DNA of 64,000 nucleotides from Pantoea ananatis LMG 2665 (GTDB lineage: Bacteria; Pseudomonadota; Gammaproteobacteria; Enterobacterales; Enterobacteriaceae): assembly GCF_000710035.2 (NCBI RefSeq), contig NZ_JMJJ01000005.1:434001-498000 (forward strand), read 5' to 3'. The notes beneath the pieces were generated by a model. It worked only from the letters and a program-made list of their open reading frames with translations. It was not told the DNA's origin and searched no databases. The position numbers and the translations under genes were made by a program. How positions within the stretch are numbered: the first letter of the stretch is position 1; every line of letters starts with the position of its first letter. Of the stretch, positions 45,043 to 54,623 are shown piece by piece.

Positions 45043-45075
45043 AAAAACCCCACGCAGCGATGACTGTGTGGGGTT
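45043..45075 (-). terminator. terminator of the luciferase-like monooxygenase gene
   Basis: AACCCCACGCAG and CTGTGTGGGGTT form a 12-bp stem with one mismatch. On the minus strand it is followed by a run of five U, 26 bases after the stop. Confidence 0.85.
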
Positions 45076-45100
45076 GTTAATCTGGCAAGATCAAGCAGGC

Positions 45101-46123
45101 TTAACGCCAGCCCAGCTCCGGTGCCACGTGCTTCAGAATCGATTCAATGACGTGTGCGTTGTAGTCCACGCCCAACTGATTCGGTACAGTGAGCAGCAGT
45201 GTATCCGCTTCAGCAATCGCCTCATCCTCTGCCAACAGTTTGATCAGTTTTTCCGGCTCGGCGGCATAGCTGCGACCAAAGATGGCACGGGTTTTCTCAT
45301 CCAGAAAACCGACTGAATCCTGATCCTGTCCACTGCGGCCAAAGTAAGCCCGATCCATATCGTTCACCAGCGCAAAAATACTGCGACTGACGGAAACCCG
45401 TGGCTTACGCGAGTGCCCCGCCGCTTCCCATGCTTCACGGTAGGCGCGGATCTGTTTTGCCTGCTGGATGTGGAACGGCTCGCCGGTTTCATCATCTTTG
45501 AGCGTCGAGCTTTGCAGGTTCATGCCCATCTTCGCCGCCCATACTGACGTGGCGTTGGAGCCCGAACCCCACCAGATGCGATCGCGCAGGCCTTCAGACA
45601 GCGGCTCAAGACGCAGCAGGCCCGGTGGATTCGGGAACATCGGCTGTGGATTCGGTTTGGCAAAACCTTCGCCACGCAGCGCATCAAGGAAAACTTCTGT
45701 GTGGCGACGGCCCATGTCCGCATCCGTCTCGCCTTCCTGCGGCGCATAACCAAAATAGCGCCAGCCCTCAATCACCTGCTCTGGCGAGCCGCGGCTCAGG
45801 CCCAACTGCAGGCGACCGTTGGAAATCAGATCGGCAGCGCTGGCATCCTCCACCATATAGAGCGGATTTTCATAGCGCATATCGATAACGCCAGTACCTA
45901 TTTCAATTTTTTTGGTGCGAGCGCCGACCGCTGCCAGCAGTGGAAACGGCGAGCTAAGTTGGCGGGCGAAGTGATGCACACGGAAATAGGCACCATCGGC
46001 CCCGAGTTCTTCTGCCGCTACCGCTAAATCTATAGACTGCAGCAACACGTCCTGAGCAGAACGCGTGGCGGACTGCGATGATGGCGTCCAGTGGCCGAAT
46101 GAGAGAAAACCAATCTTTTTCAT
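45101..46123 (-). CDS. LLM-class flavin-dependent oxidoreductase (luciferase-like)
   Basis: This 340-residue protein starts MKKIGFLSFGHWTPSSQSAT at ATG 46123 with AGGAG nine bases upstream. It has bacterial-luciferase-fold motifs: AAEELGADGAYFRVHHFARQ, PFPLLAAVGARTKKIEIGTG, GRLQLGLSRGSPEQVIEGW and the late EADTLLLTVPNQLGVDYN. Such enzymes use reduced FMN and oxygen to oxidise small organic compounds. There is no operon partner on the same strand, so the substrate is unknown. It is divergent from the ketopantoate-reductase-like gene. Confidence 0.88.
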   Translation of the reverse strand: MKKIGFLSFGHWTPSSQSATRSAQDVLLQSIDLAVAAEELGADGAYFRVHHFARQLSSPFPLLAAVGARTKKIEIGTGVIDMRYENPLYMVEDASAADLISNGRLQLGLSRGSPEQVIEGWRYFGYAPQEGETDADMGRRHTEVFLDALRGEGFAKPNPQPMFPNPPGLLRLEPLSEGLRDRIWWGSGSNATSVWAAKMGMNLQSSTLKDDETGEPFHIQQAKQIRAYREAWEAAGHSRKPRVSVSRSIFALVNDMDRAYFGRSGQDQDSVGFLDEKTRAIFGRSYAAEPEKLIKLLAEDEAIAEADTLLLTVPNQLGVDYNAHVIESILKHVAPELGWR

Positions 46124-46392
46124 CTGTAACGTCTCCTGACGAAAGAACAATGCTTTCGCGTGATAAACCTCAATGAAATAAGGTTACGCCAGCCGCGCCG
46201 TGACGGATAGTGAATATCCTTAAGCGCTACATTCAAGAATTTTGACATAGCTTGCGCTGACCTGACTGCGGTCAGTGCACTATTCTGTGTGGGTGCAGAT
46301 TGTAATAATGCTTGCGGGCAGATTGGGTTTTAACGCATAACGTAAATCACTGCCCTGCATCTGGGCAGATGCGTTCAATGGAGGAAGAAGGG

Positions 46393-47307
46393 ATGCGTAT
46401 TTTGATTGTAGGTGCGGGGGCAACCGGCGGCTATTTTGGCGCACGGCTGATACAGGCCGGGCAGAATGTGACCTTCCTGGTCCGTGAAGGCCGTTTTAAT
46501 CAGTTACAACAAACCGGCCTGGTGTTGCAGACCCGCTCAGGGCAGGAAACGCTTGAACCCCAGTTGGTCACCGCCGCCAGGCTTGACGCGCATTACGACT
46601 TAATCATCTTAACGGTTAAAAGTACCGGCCTGGCGCAGGCGATTCACGACATCCAGCCGGCTGTCGGGCCACAAACCCTGATCATGCCGATTCTGAATGG
46701 CATGCGGCATATTGACACCTTGCTCACCCACTTCGGTGCCGATCGGGTGATCGGTGGCTTGTGCAAAATCAACGCCACGTTGAACGATAAAGGCCATGTG
46801 GTGCAGTTGACGCCCTTACACCAGATCTATTACGGCGCACTGGATGGCAACAACGATGACCGACTGCAGCAGGTCGATGCCGCGCTACGTGGTAGTGCCG
46901 TGGAAACGTTTTTTTCCGACAATATTATCGGTGAGTTATGGGAAAAATGGCTGCTGTTAAGCACGCTCGGCGCGGTGTGTTGTCTGGCGCGGGGGAACAC
47001 GCAACAGATACTGGCCCAGGCCGGTGGCGAGATGCTGCTTCAGGGCATTTACAGCGAGGTGCTTCAGGTTATCTGCGCGGAGGGCTATCAGCCCCGCCCT
47101 GCCGTTACCGCAAAAATTTATGAATTGCTGAACGATCCGTCGACGCCGATGACCTCCTCCATGTATCGTGATTTGACCCAGGGTTTTGCTATTGAAGCCG
47201 ATACGATCATTGGCGACCTGCTGCTACGAGCCAGTCGTCATGGTATGACTGTGCCACTGTTGAATGCGGTGAATGTTAACCTGCAAATCTATCAACAGAA
47301 CCGTTAA
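46393..47307 (+). CDS. ketopantoate reductase family (PanE/ApbA-like) oxidoreductase
   Basis: This 304-residue protein starts at ATG 46393 (MRILIVGAGATGGYFGARLI) with GAGGAAG upstream. It has the NADP-binding GAGATGG loop, the ILTVKSTGLAQAI segment with the conserved lysine, ILNGMRHIDTL, and the C-terminal LWEKWLLLSTLGAVCCLARG and MTSSMYRDLTQGFAIEADTI with the catalytic acidic residue. The family reduces 2-dehydropantoate to pantoate, but many paralogues act on other 2-oxo acids. It lies 92 bases upstream of the lacI-like gene, so a specific role in pantothenate synthesis is not proven. Confidence 0.85.
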   Translation: MRILIVGAGATGGYFGARLIQAGQNVTFLVREGRFNQLQQTGLVLQTRSGQETLEPQLVTAARLDAHYDLIILTVKSTGLAQAIHDIQPAVGPQTLIMPILNGMRHIDTLLTHFGADRVIGGLCKINATLNDKGHVVQLTPLHQIYYGALDGNNDDRLQQVDAALRGSAVETFFSDNIIGELWEKWLLLSTLGAVCCLARGNTQQILAQAGGEMLLQGIYSEVLQVICAEGYQPRPAVTAKIYELLNDPSTPMTSSMYRDLTQGFAIEADTIIGDLLLRASRHGMTVPLLNAVNVNLQIYQQNR

Positions 47308-47399
47308 ACACGGATGTGATGGGAAAGCAGCCGCGTCGTCGCAGGACGCGCGAGTAACGGAATTTTGTTACACTCGCTGCCTCATCTTTTGGAGGAATA

Positions 47400-48458
47400 A
47401 TGACGTCCCGCTCTGTGACCCTTGATGATGTTGCCCAACTGGCTGGCGTTTCCTATCAAACGGTTTCTCGCGTGCTTAACCGCTCTGAGCAGGTTTCCCC
47501 CCGCACCCGTGAAAAAGTTGAAGCGGCGATGCAGCAGCTTAACTATGTGCCCAATCGGGTCGCACAGCAGCTGGCGGGAAAAGCGACCCGAACCTTAGGC
47601 CTTGCAACCAGTAACCTGGCCCTGATGGCCCCGGCGCAGATTGCTTCGGCCATTCAGCAGCGCGCCGCCAGCGCCGGTTATCACCTGGTGATCGCGATGG
47701 ACAGTGAGGATAATGCGGAAGCGACAGTGAATGAACTGATGGCCCAGCGCGTGGATGCGGTGCTGATCAATATGCCGTTAGAGGCGGCCGAGGCGGAAAA
47801 AATCCGCGTGATGTGCGGTAAAAAGCCGGTGCTGTTTCTGGATGCCGATCCCCATGCTCTCGTATCTCATTGCCAGTATTCAAACGAACAAGGGGCGCGT
47901 GCCGCCGTTGCACATCTGATTGCGCTCGGGCACCGGCAAATTGGCCTGCTGAATGGCCCGGTGCGCTCAGTGTCGGCTCGTCAGCGCGAAGCGGTCTGGC
48001 GTCAGGCGCTGGCAGAGCATCAGTTATCTCCCTGCTGCGTCCTGCGCGGCGACTGGAGCGCCAAATCCGGCTATCAGGCGATGCTGGCGCAACTCCCGAA
48101 TGCCCTGCCCCAGGCGCTTTTAGTGGCGAATGATGAGATGGCGCTGGGCGCGATGCGGGCGCTACATCAGCACGGCGTGGCGATTCCGGGCGATATTTCT
48201 CTTGTCGGCTACGATGACACGGCAGAAAGCGCCTGGTACCAGCCGCCACTGACCACCATTCGCCAGGATCTTCAGCAGCTCGGCACCCACAGCGTGGATC
48301 AGGTGCTGGCCGAACTGCGGGGTGAAGCGGTGGCGTCACGTACCCTGGAGCCGATGCTGGTGATCAGAGAAACCACCGCAGCGCCCGCCAGCCAAAACCT
48401 GGACTTATCGGATCTGGCGCGTCAACTCCAGCAGATTGCACGTAGGTTGACCCGCTAA
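47400..48458 (+). CDS. LacI-family repressor, close to lac repressor
   Basis: This 352-residue protein starts MTSRSVTLDDVAQLAGVSYQ. It matches E. coli LacI in the DNA-binding part (VSYQTVSRVLN, TREKVEAAMQQLNYVPNRVA and QQLAGK hinge), the core (LVANDEMALGAMRAL and SLVGYDDTAESAWYQPPLTT) and the C-terminal leucine heptads (LSDLARQLQQIARRLTR) that make LacI a tetramer. No lacZ, lacY or other sugar gene is adjacent; the neighbours are a PanE-like reductase and yeeX. It may act on a distant lac-type operon or on the upstream reductase. Confidence 0.88.
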   Translation: MTSRSVTLDDVAQLAGVSYQTVSRVLNRSEQVSPRTREKVEAAMQQLNYVPNRVAQQLAGKATRTLGLATSNLALMAPAQIASAIQQRAASAGYHLVIAMDSEDNAEATVNELMAQRVDAVLINMPLEAAEAEKIRVMCGKKPVLFLDADPHALVSHCQYSNEQGARAAVAHLIALGHRQIGLLNGPVRSVSARQREAVWRQALAEHQLSPCCVLRGDWSAKSGYQAMLAQLPNALPQALLVANDEMALGAMRALHQHGVAIPGDISLVGYDDTAESAWYQPPLTTIRQDLQQLGTHSVDQVLAELRGEAVASRTLEPMLVIRETTAAPASQNLDLSDLARQLQQIARRLTR

Positions 48459-48483
48459 GTCTTCACCGACGTCTCTCAGCCAT

Positions 48484-48518
48484 AAAAAAAGCCCGCCCAA
48501 CCTGAAGGTTGCGCGGGC
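48484..48518 (-). terminator. terminator of yeeX (possibly shared with lacI-like gene)
   Basis: GCCCGCCCAACC and GGTTGCGCGGGC form a 12-bp stem with one mismatch and a TGAA loop. On the minus strand a run of seven U follows. The stem could also act in the other direction for the convergent LacI-type gene. Confidence 0.88.
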
Positions 48519-48558
48519 CGGTTATCAGCAGCGAAGGGTTTCCGTTATTCGCGCACCC

Positions 48559-48885
48559 TTACGGCGCTTTGGTTTCACCCACGCCCATGGTCTTGAGCTT
48601 TTTAGACAGCTCACGGCGCTCTTTCGAGAGGTCGGCGTTTTTGATGATGTATTCATCCACGCGATCTTCATAGTCCGCACGCATGCTGGCGATGATTTCC
48701 TGAATCGCTTCCACGCTCATGCCGGGTTTAATGTATTCGCTCAGGTTGTCCAGCAGCAGAACACGCTTTTGGTTGTCACGAATTTTCTTCTCATTATCGA
48801 CAATTTCACGCTGCAGTTTGTTCTTGCGGCGAAACGTACGGACAAACTCAAGTACGTCCTGAAATGATTGCTTGGCATTTTCCAT
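48559..48885 (-). CDS. yeeX: YeeX, DUF496 protein
   Basis: This 108-residue protein matches E. coli YeeX nearly throughout ([77 protein letters not shown]). It is mostly helical, with heptad-like spacing suggesting a coiled coil. The biochemical role is not established. In E. coli it lies next to yeeA, as here. It ends in a strong terminator. Confidence 0.94.
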   Translation of the reverse strand: MENAKQSFQDVLEFVRTFRRKNKLQREIVDNEKKIRDNQKRVLLLDNLSEYIKPGMSVEAIQEIIASMRADYEDRVDEYIIKNADLSKERRELSKKLKTMGVGETKAP

Positions 48886-49045
48886 GATGGCACCTTTCTT
48901 TAAGCCTGCTAAAGCAGGGAGAGAGTCAAAACGATCAGCTTAGCGGCTAGCCAGCCTTAAGGGCAATTCTCACAGCTAAATTCGGACTGGCTCTTATCTT
49001 AGCGCAAAAAAACCGGGTTTCGCATTAAGTCATTGTCTGAGGTGA

Positions 49046-50143
49046 TTATTTACGCAGCGCCAGACGCAGTAAGTCCGTCATGCGCTCCAGTTGCTTCGCC
49101 AGCTCCAGACTCAACCAGACATAGCCATAAATTGGCGTCTCCTCCAGACGGTCACTGCCGCTGGCGATCAACTGCTTAAGTTCATTGACGATTTCCGTTA
49201 ACTCATGGTTGGCCGCGATGATGTCATAGGTTTCCCCTTTCACCGCCATCTCCGACAACGTTCGTAGCGCGTTTTCCGTCATCTGCTGGGTACGGCGCAG
49301 CGTCGGCGCATTCAGCATAATCAGATGGCTTTCCCGCGATGCCCACCAGGCATTAATTTGCATCTCAATGGTGTACACCATATTACGGTTTATGGTCTGA
49401 ATCGCTTCAAATACCGATTTAGGAATACGCGTTTCTTTGCTGGACGGCTCCAGCAGCGCGCGCATTTTGATGACGCTGGAGAGCAACTTCCCAAAGGGCT
49501 TATTCAGTCGCGGCTTTTCCACCAGGTTAGCGGAAAACCCTGCATGATAGATTTTTGCCATCTCGCCCAGCGTATCCGAAAGCTGGATACGCCAGTGAAT
49601 GTAGGCGCGCTGTGCCCAGACAGCGGTAAATATCAGCGCCAGCAGCGAGCCTAAAATCACATCGCCGCCACGCCACATGGCGACGGTGAAATCCCCCATT
49701 GGCGCGCCGACCACTACGCAGAGCGTAATGCCAATCAACAGCGCCATATAGGGATGCTTTCCCAGGGTCAGATAGCCGCTGATAAACATGATCAGCGCGC
49801 ACCAGGCCAGCATGCCCGGTAGCGAAATCATCTCCAGCTTGAGCGCAATCAATCCCGAAATTGACCCGGCAATCGTGCCGCCAATGCGCTGAATGGCGCG
49901 GGGAAACACATTGCCCCACGTGGAGATCGGCCCCATCACCACCACCAGCGTAATCAGCGGCCAGGTGCCTTCGGGAATGCCGGTCATCCGCACAAACAAA
50001 AAGGCAAAAAGAAACGCCACCGCGATGCGCAAGCCGTGCACGCTACGGTAATGGCGATATAACCAGAATTCCAGATTAGAGATGGGCTTATCAGAGCGCA
50101 AGATAGCTGTCCGCGGGTAAAGAGGTGATTCTACGCGATGCAC
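49046..50143 (-). CDS. yeeA: YeeA, FUSC-family inner-membrane protein
   Basis: This 365-residue protein starts at GTG 50143 and has about six N-terminal transmembrane helices (FWLYRHYRSVHGLRIAVAF, then LITLVVVMGPISTWGNVFPR and GDVILGSLLALIFTAVWAQR) followed by a long soluble helical domain. The motif GTWPLITLVVVMGP and RIGGTIAGSISGL mark the FUSC/aromatic acid exporter family (AaeB-like). The match to E. coli YeeA runs to the final residues (PIYGYVWLSLELAKQLERMT and LALRK). An efflux role is likely but the substrate is unknown. In E. coli sbmC follows; it is missing here. Confidence 0.92.
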   Translation of the reverse strand: MHRVESPLYPRTAILRSDKPISNLEFWLYRHYRSVHGLRIAVAFLFAFLFVRMTGIPEGTWPLITLVVVMGPISTWGNVFPRAIQRIGGTIAGSISGLIALKLEMISLPGMLAWCALIMFISGYLTLGKHPYMALLIGITLCVVVGAPMGDFTVAMWRGGDVILGSLLALIFTAVWAQRAYIHWRIQLSDTLGEMAKIYHAGFSANLVEKPRLNKPFGKLLSSVIKMRALLEPSSKETRIPKSVFEAIQTINRNMVYTIEMQINAWWASRESHLIMLNAPTLRRTQQMTENALRTLSEMAVKGETYDIIAANHELTEIVNELKQLIASGSDRLEETPIYGYVWLSLELAKQLERMTDLLRLALRK

Positions 50144-50314
50144 CGTGTGAGTCCTGGCGCGCCGTCAATATTTTAGTCAATACGTGACACATTGGGCCAT
50201 TATCACCAACCTGTGGCGGTAAATCAGCAAAATAAAACGTTCAGGTGGCAATAGGGTCCTGCGATGCGAGCCCTCGCGGCACCTGCCCGGCAGGCAGGTG
50301 CGCGTGGCCTGAGA

Positions 50315-51472
50315 TTAAAACTTACGTTTCAGATAGTCGGAGAGGCGGCTAAACATGCCGGCTTCGTTAACGGCACTGAGCGCCACCAGCGGATAACTGG
50401 CAATCTGCTTGTCTTTATCCATGACCTGAATCTCACCAATGTTCTCATTGGCTTTCAGCGGTGCTTCCAGATCGCTACGGTTAATCACGTATTTGGCTTT
50501 CACGTTCGGAATTTCACTGCGCGGGAGCGACAGGTAAACATCATTTGCCGTGCCCACCTCAACCTGATGCGGATTGCCGTACCACACGTGTTCGCTGCCG
50601 ATCTTCTTGCCCGCATGGAACAGTTGGACCGTGTCGAACGTATTCTGGCCCCAGACCAGCAGTTTACGCGCCTGCTCTTCGCGCCCTTTCGCGCTTTTAC
50701 CGCCCATCACCACGGCAATCAGGCGATGCTGACCGACCACATTTGAGGCGATGATATTAAATCCTGCGGTTTCGGTATGACCTGTTTTCAGACCATCCAC
50801 GTGAAGACTGTTATCCCACAGCAGACCATTGCGGTTGTTCTGAGTGATGCCATTCCAGGTCAGGGTTTTCTCACGGTACATGGCATAGAAATCCGGCTCG
50901 CCGTCGATGATGGCGCGAGACAGCTTTGCCATGTCCAGCGCACTGGAGAACTGTCCTGGCGCATCCAGACCGTGGACGGTTTCGAAATGGGTATTGGTCA
51001 GGCCCAGTTTCTCCACGTAATGATTCATCAACTTCACAAAGTTGTCCTGGCTGCCCGCGACATAATCGGCCAGCGCCACGCAGGCATCGTTACCCGAATC
51101 GATAATGACACCGCGGCTTAAGTCGCGCACGCTCAGCTTATCGCCTGGTTTCAGGAACATGAGCGATGAACCTTTAAAGACCGGATTGCCTGCGGCCCAG
51201 GCGTCTTTCCCCACGGTGACCATATCGTCGCGCGTAATTTTCTTTTGATCGATGGCGCGGTCAACGACATAGCCCGTCATTAACTTGGTCAGGCTGGCCG
51301 GATTGCGGCGTTCGTCGGGATTGCCCGCCGTAAGCACCTGCCCCGTGGTGGCATCCATTAGCACCCATGATGCGGCATCGATCGCCGGTGGCGTCACGGG
51401 AAACGGCATATCGTCGGCCTGTGCCAGCGAAGCCCAAAAAACAGTTACGGTAATTAACAGACGCCTTTTCAA
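50315..51472 (-). CDS. dacD: D-alanyl-D-alanine carboxypeptidase DacD (PBP6b)
   Basis: This 385-residue protein has a signal peptide (MKRRLLITVTVFWASLAQA) and the penicillin-binding motifs SxxK in NPASLTKLMTGYVVDRAID, SxN in IIDSGNDACVALADYVAG and KTG in HVDGLKTGHTETAGFNIIAS. It ends in an amphipathic helix, MFSRLSDYLKRKF, that anchors it to the inner membrane. It trims the terminal D-Ala from peptidoglycan pentapeptides. The start is TTG at 51472, seven bases after AAGGA; a GTG one codon earlier is also in frame. It is divergent from sbcB, as in E. coli. Confidence 0.95.
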   Translation of the reverse strand: MKRRLLITVTVFWASLAQADDMPFPVTPPAIDAASWVLMDATTGQVLTAGNPDERRNPASLTKLMTGYVVDRAIDQKKITRDDMVTVGKDAWAAGNPVFKGSSLMFLKPGDKLSVRDLSRGVIIDSGNDACVALADYVAGSQDNFVKLMNHYVEKLGLTNTHFETVHGLDAPGQFSSALDMAKLSRAIIDGEPDFYAMYREKTLTWNGITQNNRNGLLWDNSLHVDGLKTGHTETAGFNIIASNVVGQHRLIAVVMGGKSAKGREEQARKLLVWGQNTFDTVQLFHAGKKIGSEHVWYGNPHQVEVGTANDVYLSLPRSEIPNVKAKYVINRSDLEAPLKANENIGEIQVMDKDKQIASYPLVALSAVNEAGMFSRLSDYLKRKF

Positions 51473-51670
51473 CACTTCATCCTTAGTTGCACAAATAAAA
51501 CAGACGGGAACAGCCGGACGTTTTACGGCAAAAGCCTTAAGAAGGTTTAATTAAATTGAAAAAAAATATGAACTGCCGGGTGCCACCACGCAGCTTTGGT
51601 CAGTACGGTTGTGCTGGCGAGCGCAGAAGACTATCCTGAACGTTGATTTTTTTGCAGACAGGACAGCGAC

Positions 51671-53092
51671 GTGCCCGCCTCTGAATTCACTTTCTTATTC
51701 CATGATTACGAAACCTTCGGCACCAGTCCGTCACGGGATCGTCCGGCGCAGTTTGCCGGGTTACGTACCGACAGCAACTTTAATCCGGTTGGCGAGCCAG
51801 AGGTGTTTTACTGCCGTCCGCCGGACGACTATCTGCCCCAGCCTGAAGCGGTAATGATTACCGGTATTACGCCGCAAATTGCCGCCTCGCGGGGCGTCAG
51901 CGAGGCCGAGTTTGCCGCCCGCATTCATGCCCTGTTCACCGCCGAACAAACCTGCGTGGTGGGCTACAACAACGTGCGCTTCGACGATGAAGTGACACGC
52001 AATATTTTCTACCGCAACTTCTACGATCCCTACGGTTGGAGCTGGCAAAACGGTAACTCTCGCTGGGATTTGCTGGACGTGATGCGTGCCTGCTATGCGC
52101 TGCGGCCCGAAGGCATCAACTGGCCCGAAAATGAAGACGGTTTTCCCAGCTTCCGGCTGGAGCACCTGACCAAAGCCAACGGCGTAGCCCATGAAAACGC
52201 CCACGATGCGATGTCGGATGTCTATGCCACACTCGCAATGGCGAAACTGGTGAAAGAGAAACAGCCTAAGCTGTTCGAGTTTTTGTTTACGCATCGCAAC
52301 AAAAACAAACTCATGACCCTGATCGATATTCCACAGATGAAGCCGCTGGTGCACGTTTCCGGCATGTTTGGCGCAGCACGCGGCAATACCAGTTGGGTGG
52401 TGCCGCTTGCCTGGCATCCGGATAACCGCAATGCGCTGATCGTGGTCGACCTGGCCGGCGATATGACGCCGCTTTTAACACTGGATACCGACAGCCTGCG
52501 CGAACGTCTCTACACGCGCAAAAGCGAGTTGGGCGATCAATCAGCCATTCCCGTTAAGCTGGTGCACATCAATAAGTGCCCCGTGCTGGCTCCGGCGAAT
52601 ACCCTGCGGCCTGAAGATGCCGGGCGGTTGGGCATCGATCGCAAGTCTTGTCTGGATAATCTGGCGACGCTGCGTCAGCATCCTGAAATACGTGAAAAGC
52701 TGGTGGCGATATTTGCCGATGCGGAACCCTTTACGCCGTCGGATGATGTGGATACCCAGCTCTACGATGGCTTCTTTAGCGATGCCGATCGGGCGGGCAT
52801 GAACATTATTCGCCAGACGGCGCCGGCTAACCTGCCCGCGCTGGATCTGACGTTTGACAGTCCGCGCGTGGCGAAGCTGCTGTTTCGTTATCGGGCGCGG
52901 AACTTCCCCGGCACCCTGGATGATGCTGAACAACAGCGCTGGCTGCAGCACCGTCGCGAAGTACTGAATCCGGATAAGGTGCAGTCGTTTCTGATGGAGC
53001 TGGAATCGCTGGCCAGCCTGCATGAAAGCGATCAGGAAAAGCTGGCCCAGTTAAAAGCGCTGTATCTGTATGCGCAGGAACTGGTGTCCTGA
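51671..53092 (+). CDS. sbcB: exodeoxyribonuclease I
   Basis: This 473-residue enzyme matches E. coli ExoI throughout. It has the DEDDh exonuclease motifs FLFHDYETFGTSPSRDRPAQ (D and E), VGYNNVRFDDEVTRNIFYRN (second D), and NAHDAMSDVYATLAMAKLV (H and third D), followed by the SH3-like domain and the helical domain with FNYRARNFPGTLDDAEQQRW-type sequence. It degrades single-stranded DNA from 3' to 5' and acts in repair and recombination. The start is GTG at 51671 with AGGA seven bases upstream. Confidence 0.97.
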   Translation: MPASEFTFLFHDYETFGTSPSRDRPAQFAGLRTDSNFNPVGEPEVFYCRPPDDYLPQPEAVMITGITPQIAASRGVSEAEFAARIHALFTAEQTCVVGYNNVRFDDEVTRNIFYRNFYDPYGWSWQNGNSRWDLLDVMRACYALRPEGINWPENEDGFPSFRLEHLTKANGVAHENAHDAMSDVYATLAMAKLVKEKQPKLFEFLFTHRNKNKLMTLIDIPQMKPLVHVSGMFGAARGNTSWVVPLAWHPDNRNALIVVDLAGDMTPLLTLDTDSLRERLYTRKSELGDQSAIPVKLVHINKCPVLAPANTLRPEDAGRLGIDRKSCLDNLATLRQHPEIREKLVAIFADAEPFTPSDDVDTQLYDGFFSDADRAGMNIIRQTAPANLPALDLTFDSPRVAKLLFRYRARNFPGTLDDAEQQRWLQHRREVLNPDKVQSFLMELESLASLHESDQEKLAQLKALYLYAQELVS

Positions 53093-53139
53093 CGCTCAGA
53101 CTGGCCGGAAAACGCGAATCGCCTTTCCCGGCCAACATA

Positions 53140-54495
53140 TCAAATCACAAACCACAGCGCCCACGTCAGAACAAAACCGGTCATCCCCATCAGGGTTGTC
53201 AGTACCGTCCAGGTTTTTAATCCATCCGCTACCGACAGGCCCAGATAGCGCGTCACCACCCAGAAGCCCGCATCGTTGACATGAGACAGCCCTAGCCCGC
53301 CAAAGCACACTGCCAGCGTGACCAGAACACGGTGCATATCATCAATGCCGGTCACGGCCTGCGTCAGTAGGCCGCTGGTGGTAAGAATCGCGACGGTAGC
53401 CGATCCCTGCGAGGCGCGCAGCGCCAGCGACAGAATAAAGGCCGCGGGGATTAACGGCAGGTGCAGCGTTTCCAGCGCCAGCGCCAGCGCTTTACCGACG
53501 CCGGACTCCACCAGCACCTTCCCAAAGGCCCCACCCGCGCCCGCCACCAGAATCACGCTCGCCGATCCCGGAATGGCCCGGCCGGTCAGATCTTCCAGCT
53601 TATCTTTGCTCCAGCCACGGCGGATGCCCAGTAGCCAGGCGGCCAGGCCCAACGCAATCAGCAGCGCTATGGGCGGTGTGCCAATAACCGTCATGATTTT
53701 ACCTGGCAGGCTGTCCTGCGCCAGCAGCGAGTGAGACAGCGTACCTAATACAATCAGCACAATCGGCACCACAATCAAACCGCTTATGGTCAGCGCACCC
53801 GGCGGTGCAGGTTCATTTTTCTTCTGCGCGCCTTCCGGCTTCGCCATCTGCAGCTGCTCCAGCACCTCGACCGACAGATGATACTGGCGACGGTTCATCA
53901 CCTTTGCGACGTAATAACCTAAAATGCCGACCGGCACCGAGACCAGAATCCCCAACATCATCAGCCAGCCCATATCGGTGTGCAAAATGGCCGCAGCGGC
54001 CGCGGCACCCGGATGGGTGGGCAGCGCCACGTGTACCGTTAACATCACACCGGCCATTGGCAGGCCAAACTTCAGGGGAGAAACCCGCGCCACTTTGGTA
54101 AAGCCGTAGATCAGCGGGATAACAATGATAAAACCCACTTCAAAAAACACCGGGATGCCCAGAATAAAGGCGGCCATGGTCAGTGCAGCGACAGTGCGTT
54201 TCAGGCCCAGCGTTTTGCTGAAGCGCTGCGCCAGCGACTCGGCGCCGCCCGAGGCTTCGATAATCGCCCCGAGCATGGCTCCCAGCACGATAATGATGGT
54301 GATGTGCCCCAGCAGTCCACCCATACCGCTGATGATGGTTTCCATGATTTTTTCAGCCGGAATACCGGTGGCGATCGCCACCAGCAGGCTGACAATCAAC
54401 AGGGCGACAAAGGGATGGACTTTGGCTTTAATGACCAGCAACAGCAAAATCACAATGCTGGCGGTCGCAATGGCTAACAGCAACGCAGTCGTCAT
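53140..54495 (-). CDS. ygbN: GntP-family permease (YgbN-type, probably threonate/erythronate)
   Basis: This 451-residue protein has about 12 hydrophobic segments. Gluconate-permease motifs include AIATGIPAEKIMETIISGMG, IIEASGGAESLAQRF, PLIYGFTKVARVSPLKFGLP and HVNDAGFWVVTRYLGLSV with the AGAGGAFGKVLVESGVG loop. It is the last gene of the otn/ltn cluster and matches YgbN by position and family. It should bring four-carbon sugar acids (L-threonate, D-erythronate) into the cell with protons. Gluconate transport cannot be ruled out by sequence alone. It lies 128 bases after otnI. Confidence 0.88.
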   Translation of the reverse strand: MTTALLLAIATASIVILLLLVIKAKVHPFVALLIVSLLVAIATGIPAEKIMETIISGMGGLLGHITIIIVLGAMLGAIIEASGGAESLAQRFSKTLGLKRTVAALTMAAFILGIPVFFEVGFIIVIPLIYGFTKVARVSPLKFGLPMAGVMLTVHVALPTHPGAAAAAAILHTDMGWLMMLGILVSVPVGILGYYVAKVMNRRQYHLSVEVLEQLQMAKPEGAQKKNEPAPPGALTISGLIVVPIVLIVLGTLSHSLLAQDSLPGKIMTVIGTPPIALLIALGLAAWLLGIRRGWSKDKLEDLTGRAIPGSASVILVAGAGGAFGKVLVESGVGKALALALETLHLPLIPAAFILSLALRASQGSATVAILTTSGLLTQAVTGIDDMHRVLVTLAVCFGGLGLSHVNDAGFWVVTRYLGLSVADGLKTWTVLTTLMGMTGFVLTWALWFVI

Positions 54496-54623
54496 AGTAA
54501 ACCTCTGGAATAGTTATCTTTTTTAGCGTTTTTTGGCTACAGCTCTACCTGGTGCTGGTCCGTTTTAAAGACGACCAGAACTGCACCGCTGCCGCAGCAC
54601 CGGTGTGATTTTTTAACCTTAAC

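Noticed and set aside
51761..52417. 218-codon antisense frame within sbcB
   Set aside because: sbcB is unambiguous in the sense frame over this region.
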